Shown here piece by piece: positions 15,319 through 23,807 of a stretch of DNA of 64,000 bases; the stretch's first letter is position 1, and each line of letters begins with the position of its first letter. Made by a program: the position numbers and the translations under genes. The notes below the pieces were generated by a model. The model saw only the letters and a program-made list of their open reading frames with translations. It was not told the DNA's origin and made no database searches. The DNA is from Pseudoduganella dura (GTDB lineage: Bacteria; Pseudomonadota; Gammaproteobacteria; Burkholderiales; Burkholderiaceae_D): contig NZ_WNWM01000002.1 in the NCBI RefSeq assembly GCF_009727155.1, forward strand, positions 2,728,001 to 2,792,000. Reading direction: 5' to 3'.

Positions 15319-16968
15319 TCAGGCGCGCTGCCGCACGGTGACGGTGCGCCGGCCGGGACGCACGTTGTATTTCTTCAGCAGTTCTTCCTGCAGGCCGCCC
15401 AGCGCGGCCAGCCGCGCATTGGCGGGGTCCAGGCGGCGCAGGTGCGCCACCAGTTCGATGCCCTTGGTGCCCAGCTTCTCGTCCCAGCCGGTGCGCTCCA
15501 GGTATTTCAGCACGGCCACGGCGGCGTTGAACACCACTTGCGGATTGTCCGGCAGCTTCTGCACCGCATCGAGCATCGTGTCCACGGCGCCGCGGTAGTC
15601 GCCGGCCCTGGCCTGCGACGCGCCCTGCGCCACCATTTCCGCCACCGCATGCCGGCTTTCCCTGGCGAGCCGGTTGGCCATCTCGCCCTTGCCCGACTGC
15701 TCCAGCAGGCGCATCGCCTTCGCCATCGGCGTGCCGCCGCCGGCGCTGGCCATCACGTTGCGCATCACTTCGGCGGCCTGCTGCTCGCGCCCGGCCGCGA
15801 GACAGGTGCGCGCCAGTTCGAGCTTCATGCCGGCGGACAGGTTCGGCGCCTCGCGCGCGCCGGCCAGCGCACTGTCGAGCGCGGCGCCCAGGCGCGCCGT
15901 GTCGCCGGTGGCCTCGAACAGCATCGCGGTGGCGATTGCCGCGCACACGGGCGTGTTCTCGCGATGCGCCAGCGAGCGTTCCATATCGCGGATCACCAGC
16001 TCGGCCTGCGCCGCATCGCCCTTCTTCAGCAGCGACTGGGCCAGCCGGGCATGGTCTTCGGGGTCGCGGAACTCGGAGAAGCGGGCACGCTGCAGCACCT
16101 GCTTGAGCGCCCGCTCGGCCGAATCGGCATCGCCCGCCTCCAGTGCCACCTCGCCCAGCCGGCGCAGGCGCCCCACCGCGTGCGGCGACAACGTGGCGGC
16201 ATCGGCCAGCACCGCCTGCGCCTCGGCCAGCTGGCCGGCTTCCTCGTGCACGCGGGCCAGCCAGTCATAGGCGGCCAGATAGCGCTCGTTATGGCCCAGC
16301 AGCTCGGCCAGCATGTCGCGCGCTTCCTCCATCTTGCCGCGCAGGGCCAGCGTTTTTGCCTGCCCCAGGCGTGCCCACGGCGCGCTGCGCTCCTGCCACA
16401 CGGCGGCATACACGTGCTCGGCCTGTTCCGGCTCGCCCAGCAGCAGGTGCGTTTCGGCACGCAGCCGCATGAAATCGGTCCGGTAGCGCGGCTGCGCCGT
16501 TTCCTGCCCGGCGCAGGCGGCAATCGCGCCGCGGTGCTCGCCCTCGTCCAGCAGGTGCTGCACGGATGCCAGGGCCGCGCGCCGGTCCAGCGCGCGCTCG
16601 ATGCGCGCCAGCAGCGTATCGGCCTTGAACGGCTTGAGGATGTAATCGTCCGGCATCAGCTCGGCCACGCTGGTGACCTTGCTGCTTTGCCCCTCCGCCG
16701 TGACCATGAAGAACAGCGTGGCCGGCGCGATCAGTTCCTGCTGGCGCAGGTCCTCCAGCAGCTGCTGGCCGTCCTGCCCGCCTTCGAGTTCGTATTCGCA
16801 CAGGATCAGGTCGAACTGCCGGGCCGCCAGCACGCGCAGCGCTCCCTGGGCGTTGGTCGCCACGTCCACCCTGGTCAGGCCCAGCGTGGTCAGCATGTTC
16901 TGCAGGTTGGCCCGCATGCCGGAGTGCGGCTCGATGAGCAGTGCCGTTAAGCCGTTCAGTTGCGCCAT
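15319..16968 (-). CDS. Receiver-TPR response regulator with Asp-to-Glu at the phospho-site
   Basis: 549 residues: an N-terminal CheY-like receiver (about 5-130) and then a long array of TPR-like helical pairs (about 140-535), with no DNA-binding or enzymatic output domain. The usual phospho-acceptor Asp is replaced by Glu58 (LILCEYEL), and the acidic pair is reduced to Glu13-Pro14. Thr90 and the switch Lys112 (LKPF) remain. Such a receiver may act unphosphorylated or as a constitutive mimic, with the TPRs binding a partner. The ATG lies in a 14-bp tandem duplication, and no good Shine-Dalgarno is seen. It ends 4 nt from the convergent GGDEF/EAL gene. Confidence 0.88.
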   Translation of the reverse strand: MAQLNGLTALLIEPHSGMRANLQNMLTTLGLTRVDVATNAQGALRVLAARQFDLILCEYELEGGQDGQQLLEDLRQQELIAPATLFFMVTAEGQSSKVTSVAELMPDDYILKPFKADTLLARIERALDRRAALASVQHLLDEGEHRGAIAACAGQETAQPRYRTDFMRLRAETHLLLGEPEQAEHVYAAVWQERSAPWARLGQAKTLALRGKMEEARDMLAELLGHNERYLAAYDWLARVHEEAGQLAEAQAVLADAATLSPHAVGRLRRLGEVALEAGDADSAERALKQVLQRARFSEFRDPEDHARLAQSLLKKGDAAQAELVIRDMERSLAHRENTPVCAAIATAMLFEATGDTARLGAALDSALAGAREAPNLSAGMKLELARTCLAAGREQQAAEVMRNVMASAGGGTPMAKAMRLLEQSGKGEMANRLARESRHAVAEMVAQGASQARAGDYRGAVDTMLDAVQKLPDNPQVVFNAAVAVLKYLERTGWDEKLGTKGIELVAHLRRLDPANARLAALGGLQEELLKKYNVRPGRRTVTVRQRA

Positions 16969-16982
16969 TTCGGTTGCGCCAT
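16955..16982 (-). repeat. 14-bp tandem duplication spanning a start codon
   Basis: Two 14-bp units (16955-16968 and 16969-16982) read ATGGCGCAAC(C/T)GAA on the minus strand with one mismatch. The upstream copy creates an out-of-frame ATG opening an 8-codon reading frame (MAQPKWRN) that stops 12 nt after the true ATG begins. Confidence 0.85.
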
Positions 16983-17165
16983 GATAGGAGGTGAATGGAG
17001 TTTCTCAACGCATAGGATATGCGCCAGGCCGGGGTCGCGTCGCGCGCGACGACGCTTTTCCGGCGGGACGATGACGCCAGCGCAACAGCGGCCGCTGCGA
17101 TGCCCGTTGCAATGGCAGGCACGATGCCCGCCGCGATGGCCACCGTGATGGCCCCTGCGGCCTTG

Positions 17166-18119
17166 CTATCCGCGCCCCTTGCGCACGCAGCGGTTCTTGC
17201 CTGCCAGGTCGATGTTCTGGTACCGGATTTCGTACTTGCCGCTGGCTAGCTGGTCGACGACGAATTTATCCTGCGCCTGCACGAACACGTAGCGCACGTT
17301 CGAGCGGCGCTCCAGGTCATAGACCTTGATGAACACCGGGAAGGCGTTGTCGCTGTTATCCAGCGTCAGCTGGGTATCGGCGCCCTTGTTCATCAGGGGA
17401 AAGCCGTTCACGTAGCCGGACTGCGTGGGCCAGGGCTCGCCGTTCGGCGCCACCAGCGCGGGCGTCTCGTTTTCGCAATCGCCGGCGTAGCCCGGCAGGA
17501 TCACCTGCGAAAGCGCCACCACCTTGATCGGCGGCGGCTGCATGTCCCCTTCCGGCGAGTACGGGCGCGGCGCCGTTTCCCAGCCATCGGCGGTGTCGGC
17601 GTGGCCGGCGGCGCGGGGGTAAGGCGTGGCGGTGGCCGTCACTTCGCCGGCAGGCTTGCCGCCCCAGGCGGCCGCCAGTACCGTCGACACCTGCCGCGGT
17701 TCGGTAACCGTCAGCACGCCGCCCACCCACCCGGCGCCCAGGCACGTGATGGCGGTGAGCCACCAGCGCCAGCTGGCGAGCAGCCGGCGGCGGCGGCGAA
17801 CGGGCACCACCGGGTCGGACCATGCCTGGGCCGGCCCGTCCCCCTTGCGGTACGGATCGTCCTGGCGGGTGCTTTCCACCAGTTCGATCTCGTATTCCTC
17901 CTGGGCGATCCAGTCGTCATGTTCCTTGCGCCGCTGCGGATCGGCCAGCGTGCCATAGGCGGTATTGACGATCGCCATGATGCGGGCGGCGCGTTCATCG
18001 CCGGGATTCTTGTCAGGATGGTATTTCTGGCTCAGCGCCTTGTAGGCGGCACGTACGACTTCCTGCGGCGCGCCACGGGCCACTTTCAGGTTGTCATAGT
18101 GAGTATGGATCTTTCCCAT
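17166..18119 (-). CDS. Membrane-anchored J-domain protein
   Basis: 317 residues. An N-terminal J-domain (about 5-70) has the Hsp70-stimulating HPD motif at 34-36 and the helix-IV RRKEHD segment. A basic stretch RRRRRLL is followed by one membrane helix (about 114-137). The remainder (about 138-317) has no recognised fold, with a Pro-rich linker and a Cys-containing C-terminal domain (DCENETP and NRCVRKG). Topology would put the J-domain in the cytosol, recruiting DnaK, and the C-terminus in the periplasm. It is not DnaJ or CbpA, since zinc-finger and client-binding domains are absent. Function unknown; the J-domain is certain. Confidence 0.85.
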   Translation of the reverse strand: MGKIHTHYDNLKVARGAPQEVVRAAYKALSQKYHPDKNPGDERAARIMAIVNTAYGTLADPQRRKEHDDWIAQEEYEIELVESTRQDDPYRKGDGPAQAWSDPVVPVRRRRRLLASWRWWLTAITCLGAGWVGGVLTVTEPRQVSTVLAAAWGGKPAGEVTATATPYPRAAGHADTADGWETAPRPYSPEGDMQPPPIKVVALSQVILPGYAGDCENETPALVAPNGEPWPTQSGYVNGFPLMNKGADTQLTLDNSDNAFPVFIKVYDLERRSNVRYVFVQAQDKFVVDQLASGKYEIRYQNIDLAGKNRCVRKGRG

Positions 18120-18260
18120 CGTTCCAGTATTGTCAGCCGCGCGTCACGACGGGTTTCGCGCCAGGTCAACCATAATAGCTGAACTTATAACTATTTTTGC
18201 ACAGAAACAGGCGGGTACGGCGGAGGTTCGACATCATGCGCCGGCGCCTTCCGGTCCCGG

Positions 18261-19409
18261 CTACAGGCGATGCGCCCGGTCGCTCGCCACCAGCACGGGC
18301 GGCAGCGCAACATCCTTGCCGATGACCAGCACCTTGAACAGCTCCCCCATTTCCGCCGGCGACAGCAGCCTGTGGACCGCATTGGCCTGTGGCAGGTAGG
18401 CTTTCGTATCGGCCGGATCGGTGCGCAGCAGCAGGTCGCCGATGCCGGCGCCGAGCAGGAAGGATGCCTGGCTCATGTAGGCAAGCACTTCGACCCCGGC
18501 GGCATGGGCGGCCAGCGCCATGGCGGTGAAGTCCACGTGCGCGGTGATGTCCTGCAGGCCGGGCAGGAAGAACGGATCGGGATGCGCATGGTGGCGATAG
18601 TGGCACATCAGCGTGCCGGCCGACCGGTCCGCGTGATAGAACTCGTGCGCGGGAAAGCCGTAGTCGACCAGGATCGCCGCGCCGCGGCCCTTCGCCAGCA
18701 GCGCGCCCAGCGTGCGCATGAAACCGCAGGCGGTGCCGTGCACTTCCGTCACATAGCCTTCCGGCAGGCTGTCGTGTTCCGGGATCTGCCGCGCGATCTG
18801 TTCGAGCAGTTCGGCGGACGGCGCGGCGGGCACGTAGTCGAAGCGCCCTTCCGTCACCGTCACGCATTGCTCGCGCCAGCCGTCCGCCGTTTTCGTTACC
18901 AGGTGGACCGGCATCGCATCGAGCACCTCGTTGCCGAGCACCACGCCATCGAAGGCTTCCGGGAAGCCTTCGAGCCACACCACCTGGGGGAAATCGCGCA
19001 GCGCCTCCTGCTGCCGCACGCGCAGTTCGCCGGACAGTTCGACGATCGCATAGCGCTCCACCGCCACGCCCATGCCGGCCAGCTCGGTCAGCACGTCGCG
19101 CGCCAGTTTGCCGGTGCCGGCACCGAATTCGAGGATGGACGGTGCGCTTTGGGCGATAATGTCGGCGGCGACGCGCGCCAGCGCGGCGCCGAACAGCGGC
19201 GACATCTCCGGCGCGGTTGTAAAATCGCCATCCTTGCCCAGCTTGGCGGCGCCGCCCGTGTAATAGCCGAGGCGGGGCGCATACAGCGCCGTTTCCATGA
19301 AACTGGCAAAGGACAGCGCGCCATCGTGCCGCGCCACGTCGGCGGCGATCTGCTGCTGCAGGGAGTGCGACGCGGCCAGCGCGTCCGGAGAAGGTGCGGG
19401 AAGAGACAT
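18261..19409 (-). CDS. MidA/NDUFAF7-family SAM-dependent methyltransferase
   Basis: About 382 residues from MSLPAPSPDALAAS. The SAM-binding loop is LEFGAGTGKLARD, preceded by the family hallmark GYYTGGAAKLGKDGDFTT. The C-terminal half has GYGFP-type features seen here as VDYGFPAHEFY. Mitochondrial NDUFAF7 methylates an arginine of complex I; bacterial substrates are mostly unknown. The ATG at 19407-19409 is preferred over an upstream in-frame ATG (19451), which would overlap the divergent SDR gene start. Neither has a strong ribosome-binding site. Confidence 0.88.
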   Translation of the reverse strand: MSLPAPSPDALAASHSLQQQIAADVARHDGALSFASFMETALYAPRLGYYTGGAAKLGKDGDFTTAPEMSPLFGAALARVAADIIAQSAPSILEFGAGTGKLARDVLTELAGMGVAVERYAIVELSGELRVRQQEALRDFPQVVWLEGFPEAFDGVVLGNEVLDAMPVHLVTKTADGWREQCVTVTEGRFDYVPAAPSAELLEQIARQIPEHDSLPEGYVTEVHGTACGFMRTLGALLAKGRGAAILVDYGFPAHEFYHADRSAGTLMCHYRHHAHPDPFFLPGLQDITAHVDFTAMALAAHAAGVEVLAYMSQASFLLGAGIGDLLLRTDPADTKAYLPQANAVHRLLSPAEMGELFKVLVIGKDVALPPVLVASDRAHRL

Positions 19410-19449
19410 CCCCGCATTGTAGCGAATCGGGCATCGGACGACGAATGAC

Positions 19450-20226
19450 ATGACGACAACAGACCAATCCAGGGCGCCGGTGGCGCTCGTGACGGGCGCC
19501 GGGCGCCGGCTCGGCCGCGCGATCGCGCTGGCGCTGGCACGCGCCGGCTGGGACGTGGCCGTGCATTACCGCGCTTCGCGCCGCGATGCCGAGGAAGTGG
19601 TGCGCGACATCGTCGCACTGGGCCGCCGCGCGGTACCGCTGCATGCCGAGCTGTCCGACGAGGCGGCCGTCCGCCGGCTGCTGCCCGCCGCGGTCGACGC
19701 GCTGGGCCCGGTTACTTGCGTGGTCAACAATGCCTCGCTGTTCGATTACGACAGCGCCGCCGACTTCACGGCGGCAAAGCTCGATGCGCACATGCGCGCC
19801 AATGTGGCGGCGCCGGTGCTGCTGGCGCAGGCGCTGCACGAGCACACCGCCGAAGGGGCGCAATCCGTCGTGATCAATCTGCTGGACCAGAAGCTGTACA
19901 ATCCCAATCCCGATTTCCTGTCGTACACGCTGTCGAAGGCGGCGCTGCACACGGCCACCACGCTGCTGGCGCAGGCGCTGGCGCCGAAGGTGCGCGTGGT
20001 CGGCGTCGCGCCGGGCATCACGATGGTGTCCGGCGACCAGAGCGCCGCAAGCTTCGAGAAAGCCCACACGCAAACGCCGCTGGGCCGCTCCAGCACTCCC
20101 GAGGACATCGCGGCCGCGGTGCTGTACGCGGCCACCGCGCGCGCCGTAACGGGCACCACGCTGCTGGTCGATGGTGGCCAGCACCTGCTGCCGCTGCCGC
20201 GCGATGTGATGTTCCTCGCCAAATAA
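19450..20226 (+). CDS. folM: Pteridine reductase-like SDR (FolM/PTR1 type)
   Basis: 258-residue short-chain dehydrogenase. The cofactor loop TGAGRRLGRAIA carries the Arg typical of NADPH-dependent pteridine reductases rather than the usual TGxxxGxG. NNAS is present and the catalytic YxxxK is SYTLSK. It is followed 25 nt later by folB, supporting a role reducing dihydromonapterin or dihydrofolate. The start lies next to the divergent methyltransferase gene. The symbol is by family and context, so the specific substrate remains inferred. Confidence 0.8.
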   Translation: MTTTDQSRAPVALVTGAGRRLGRAIALALARAGWDVAVHYRASRRDAEEVVRDIVALGRRAVPLHAELSDEAAVRRLLPAAVDALGPVTCVVNNASLFDYDSAADFTAAKLDAHMRANVAAPVLLAQALHEHTAEGAQSVVINLLDQKLYNPNPDFLSYTLSKAALHTATTLLAQALAPKVRVVGVAPGITMVSGDQSAASFEKAHTQTPLGRSSTPEDIAAAVLYAATARAVTGTTLLVDGGQHLLPLPRDVMFLAK

Positions 20227-20251
20227 CCTTTTTATAGTCACTGATCCCATC

Positions 20252-20650
20252 ATGCTGTCCGCCCTCACCCATCCCCGCCTGCAAGACTGCCGCCGGCTGT
20301 TCCTGCGCAACTACGAAGTGCTCATCAATATCGGCGTGCACGAATTCGAGAAGAAGGGCGAACAGCGCGTCCTGTTCAATGTCGACCTGTACATCCCGCT
20401 GGCAGTGTCCACGCCGAAGGCGGACGAGCTGCATGAAGTGGTCGACTACGACTTCATGCGCGACACGATCGCCGCCCGCATGGCCCAGGGCCACGTGCAC
20501 CTGCAGGAAACGCTGTGCGACGACCTGGTCGATGCGCTGCTGGCCCATCCGCGCGTACGCGCGGTGCGCCTGTCCACGATGAAGCCGGACGTGTATCCGG
20601 ATTGCGAAGGCGTGGGTGTCGAAGTGTTCCGGATCAAGGATGAAGCATGA
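20252..20650 (+). CDS. folB: Dihydroneopterin aldolase
   Basis: 132 residues. FolB converts 7,8-dihydroneopterin to 6-hydroxymethyl-dihydropterin and glycolaldehyde in folate synthesis. The family pattern is visible: [20 protein letters not shown], the glutamate of [14 protein letters not shown] and the catalytic lysine in STMKPDVYP. Its TGA overlaps the ttcA ATG by 4 nt (ATGA), so the two are translationally coupled. Confidence 0.93.
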   Translation: MLSALTHPRLQDCRRLFLRNYEVLINIGVHEFEKKGEQRVLFNVDLYIPLAVSTPKADELHEVVDYDFMRDTIAARMAQGHVHLQETLCDDLVDALLAHPRVRAVRLSTMKPDVYPDCEGVGVEVFRIKDEA

Positions 20651-21573
20651 ACGCCGTCGTGGACAACATCGCAGACAAGGCCGCCGACAAATCGGCCGAG
20701 AAGGTCGCGTACGAGAACAACAAGCTGCACAAGCGCCTGTGCCGCCTGGTGGGCCAGGCGATCGGCGACTTCAACATGATCGAGGACGGCGACAAGGTGA
20801 TGGTCTGCCTGTCCGGCGGCAAGGACAGCTACGCGCTGCTCGACATCCTGCTGACCCTGCGCGAGCGCGCGCCGATCCACTTCGACATCGTGGCCGTCAA
20901 CCTCGACCAGAAGCAGCCGAACTTCCCGGCCGACGTGCTGCCCCGCTACCTGACGGCGCTGGGCGTGCCGTTCCACATCGAGAACCAGGACACCTACTCG
21001 ATCGTCACGCGCCTGATCCCGGAGGGCAAGACCACCTGCTCGCTGTGCTCGCGCCTGCGCCGCGGTATCCTGTACCGCGTGGCCGATGAGCTGGGCTGCA
21101 ACAAGATCGCGCTGGGCCACCACCGCGACGACATCCTCGAGACCTTCTTCCTCAACATGTTCTTCGGCGGCAAGCTCAAGGGCATGCCGGCCAAGCTGGT
21201 GTCGGACGACGGCAAGCACATGGTGATCCGCCCGCTGGCCTACGTGAAGGAAGAAGACACCGAACGCTATGCGGCGGTGAAGGGCTTCCCGATCATTCCG
21301 TGCGACCTGTGCGGCTCGCAGGAGAACCTGCAGCGCAAGCAGATCAAGGCAATGCTGCGCGACTGGGAGAAGAAAACCCCGGGGCGGGTGGAGAGCGTGT
21401 TCTCGGCGCTGTCCACCGTGGTGCCGTCGCACCTGATGGATCGGGACCTGTTTGGCTTCAAGGACCTGAAGACGGACGGCGTGGCCAATCCGCTGGGCGA
21501 CATCGCGTTCGACGAGGAGCCATGCTCGACGCCGGCCGCGGTGCCGGGGATTATTCCGCTGCAGCCGCGGTAA
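20647..21573 (+). CDS. ttcA: tRNA 2-thiocytidine(32) synthetase TtcA
   Basis: 308 residues. TtcA thiolates C32 of certain tRNAs using ATP and a [4Fe-4S] cluster. The PP-loop [11 protein letters not shown] and cluster-type cysteines in [12 protein letters not shown] and [11 protein letters not shown] are present, as is the family motif [14 protein letters not shown]. The short N-terminal Ala/Lys/Asp-rich extension is common in betaproteobacteria. Last gene of the SDR-folB-ttcA unit. The palindrome at 21647-21698 with a T-run lies 3' and may terminate it. Confidence 0.96.
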   Translation: MNAVVDNIADKAADKSAEKVAYENNKLHKRLCRLVGQAIGDFNMIEDGDKVMVCLSGGKDSYALLDILLTLRERAPIHFDIVAVNLDQKQPNFPADVLPRYLTALGVPFHIENQDTYSIVTRLIPEGKTTCSLCSRLRRGILYRVADELGCNKIALGHHRDDILETFFLNMFFGGKLKGMPAKLVSDDGKHMVIRPLAYVKEEDTERYAAVKGFPIIPCDLCGSQENLQRKQIKAMLRDWEKKTPGRVESVFSALSTVVPSHLMDRDLFGFKDLKTDGVANPLGDIAFDEEPCSTPAAVPGIIPLQPR

Positions 21574-21646
21574 GCTGGCAATGGTGCCGGTCCGCCGCGG
21601 CGGTCCGGCCGGTTTTCGTCAACGCCGTAACCAGATCCGCAAATCC

Positions 21647-21698
21647 GGGACGGACCCTGTTTTCCAGGAAAATTTTCCTGCAAAACAGGGTCCGTCCC
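21647..21698. repeat. 52-bp intergenic palindromic element, copy A
   Basis: Outer arms GGGACGGACCCTGTTTT and complement (17 bp, perfect) enclose a 14-bp perfect inner palindrome AGGAAAATTTTCCT. Exact layout is 13+7+12+7+13. It is followed by TATTTTTT on the plus strand and lies between convergent ttcA and the M14 peptidase, so it can serve as a terminator. It shares architecture with copies at 34601 and 37547. Confidence 0.9.
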
Positions 21699-21744
21699 TA
21701 TTTTTTATGCCTGATACCTCAGCGGTGCCGGGCACGGTTTTCCT

Positions 21745-23502
21745 TCAGAATTTCTGCGCCGTGCGGTACACCGGATACAGGTTGAGCCGTTCGTCCCAGG
21801 AAGCATGGCGCCGGGCGAAGAAGTCCAGCCGGGCACGCGGGCTTTTCGCGAAATCGGCATCGTTGTCCAGCCGGTCCCTGAACGCGGCGGCCACGGCCGG
21901 GTCCTTCAGCTGTTCGCGGGCCACTTCTTCGGCCACGTATTCTTCCATGTACTCCTTGCGTTCGAACGCCGGGGTGAACATGCCCCATGCCAGCAGCGAG
22001 TCGACACTTCGCGGTTCCAGCATCGTCATCACGAGGCGCGCCTTCGGCTGGGCGATCGGCACGAACAGCGCGCCCTTCCCCACTTCGCGTGCCTCGGCGC
22101 TCCATGCGCCATCCACCGCCAGCATCTGGTGCCCTTCGAACGATTGCGGGGTCAGCTTCGTCTTCGTGGCACGGAACGCTTCCACCTCCACCTTGCCGGG
22201 TGCGGCGGCCAGCACCTTGAACGACACGCCGTGCTGCGTGAGCTTCGCGCCGACGATGGCCGCCTGCGCGGCGGGCACGATGTAGCCGCCGCCCGGCGCC
22301 TTGATGGTCAGGTCGGGCACGATCTCTTCGCGCAGCGGCACCTGCCACAGCTGCGGTTTCGTTTCATCGTATTGCGTCCAGGTGCCGCCCGACACATCGG
22401 AAGGCACGCGCTTGTATTCGTAGCCGCGGAAATCGATCGTCTGCACCTTGTCGGTGGTCTTGTAGCTCAGCGGGAAATCCTGCCCGGCGAGCGCCGCCGC
22501 GCGCGCATCGGCGGCCAGCGCGGTCTTGCGCCACCCGGCGCCATGCGTTGCAACCTGGTCCATCAGCGACACGATCGTGTTGTACGTGATTTTTACACGC
22601 GTGGGGTAATCCTTCCACGAATGCGTTTCGACCAGCATGCCGAAGCGGTTGCGCAGGTAGAAATAGCCGGTCGAAAAGCGCGCCGTGGACATCTCGTCCA
22701 CGAAGCCCGATTGCGGCTCATCCGTCTTCGCGAACGAAATGTAGAAGTGCTTGGGGTCCGATCCCTGCTTCCTCAGGTCGCCGATCACGTTGTCGCGCAG
22801 CGCGGTGCCGGCTTCGCGCAGGGCAGCGTCGCCGCCATGCACCGGTTCCACCTGGATCGACACATCCGGCTCGAACTTGGCGCCGTCGGTCACGTGCAGG
22901 TCGATGTAGGCCAGCGGATCCCACCCGTTCACCAGTGCCAGCATGGCCTGCATCTCGGGCGCGTCGGCCTTCACGTAATCGCGGTTCAGGTTGTAGTTCT
23001 GCGCCGTGACGCGCCAGCCCATCTCCACCGGGCCGCGCTGGTTCGGCCGGTTGTTCGGGCCGAAGCGCTCGTGGCCATCCACGTTGAACACGGGGACGAA
23101 CAGCAGCACCTGCCTGTCGAGTGCACCGGGCAGTATCTTGCCTTCCAGTGCCCGGCGCAGCGCCAGGAAGCCGGCATCCTTGCCGTCGATCTCGCCGGCG
23201 TGGATGCCGCCCTGCACCAGCAGCACCGGGATGTTCTTCTTCTTCGCACCTTCGGCCGTCAGCGCGCCGCTCTTCGACACGGCCAGCGCCAGCATCGGCC
23301 GCCCTTCCGGCGTGCGGCCGAACTCGAAGCAGCGCACCGCCTTCGGGTAAGCCTTCTGGAAGTCCGCGCACAGCCTGATCACTTCGTCGTAGCGGCCGGT
23401 GGCCTGGAAGCCGGAACGCTCCGAGACAGTGGTGAGATCGGGCGCGGCATGGGCCAGGGGAACAGCGGCGAGCAAGGCAAGCGACAGTGCGGTGCGAATC
23501 AT
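21745..23502 (-). CDS. Secreted M14-family zinc carboxypeptidase
   Basis: 585 residues with a clear Sec signal peptide (MIRTALSLALLAAVPLAHA, cleavage near 19-20). The M14 zinc site is seen as HAGE (GGIHAGEIDGK) and a downstream His in IDLHVTDGAKFEPD; the NYNLNRDY segment matches the substrate-binding Asn-Arg region. It probably acts in the periplasm or outside the cell. Monocistronic: flanked by a terminator upstream (23536-23580) and a palindrome downstream. Exact substrate unknown. Confidence 0.9.
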   Translation of the reverse strand: MIRTALSLALLAAVPLAHAAPDLTTVSERSGFQATGRYDEVIRLCADFQKAYPKAVRCFEFGRTPEGRPMLALAVSKSGALTAEGAKKKNIPVLLVQGGIHAGEIDGKDAGFLALRRALEGKILPGALDRQVLLFVPVFNVDGHERFGPNNRPNQRGPVEMGWRVTAQNYNLNRDYVKADAPEMQAMLALVNGWDPLAYIDLHVTDGAKFEPDVSIQVEPVHGGDAALREAGTALRDNVIGDLRKQGSDPKHFYISFAKTDEPQSGFVDEMSTARFSTGYFYLRNRFGMLVETHSWKDYPTRVKITYNTIVSLMDQVATHGAGWRKTALAADARAAALAGQDFPLSYKTTDKVQTIDFRGYEYKRVPSDVSGGTWTQYDETKPQLWQVPLREEIVPDLTIKAPGGGYIVPAAQAAIVGAKLTQHGVSFKVLAAAPGKVEVEAFRATKTKLTPQSFEGHQMLAVDGAWSAEAREVGKGALFVPIAQPKARLVMTMLEPRSVDSLLAWGMFTPAFERKEYMEEYVAEEVAREQLKDPAVAAAFRDRLDNDADFAKSPRARLDFFARRHASWDERLNLYPVYRTAQKF

Positions 23503-23535
23503 CTACAGGGCTCCGGAAAGGGTCGGTGGACCGAT

Positions 23536-23580
23536 AAAAAAATAGCGGAACCCGGCACGGATCGCGTGCCGGGTTCCGCT
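23536..23580 (-). terminator. Intrinsic terminator downstream of the indolepyruvate oxidoreductase gene
   Basis: A perfect 16-bp stem (AGCGGAACCCGGCACG and complement, 5-nt loop) is followed on the minus strand by seven U residues. It ends the transcript of the gene finishing at 23808 and insulates the M14 peptidase. Apart from this structure no gene is seen in 23503-23807. Confidence 0.88.
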
Positions 23581-23807
23581 ACGGCTGAAGCATTATAGAC
23601 TTGCAGCCTGCCCTTCGCGCCCGGCCGGGCCGGAAACATTGGCATGGGAGGTCCTTGTGGGAACCGAACCATACCAAGCGTGTTGTCTTTTTTGAACGAA
23701 GGCTTTCGCAGCTGCTTATGCAAGCTTTGCCGACGCATGAGCCGGCTGAATGGCTTGCATTTTGTCAGCCACGCGGAGATGCCGGAACGGCATCCCCTGC
23801 CGGTGAA

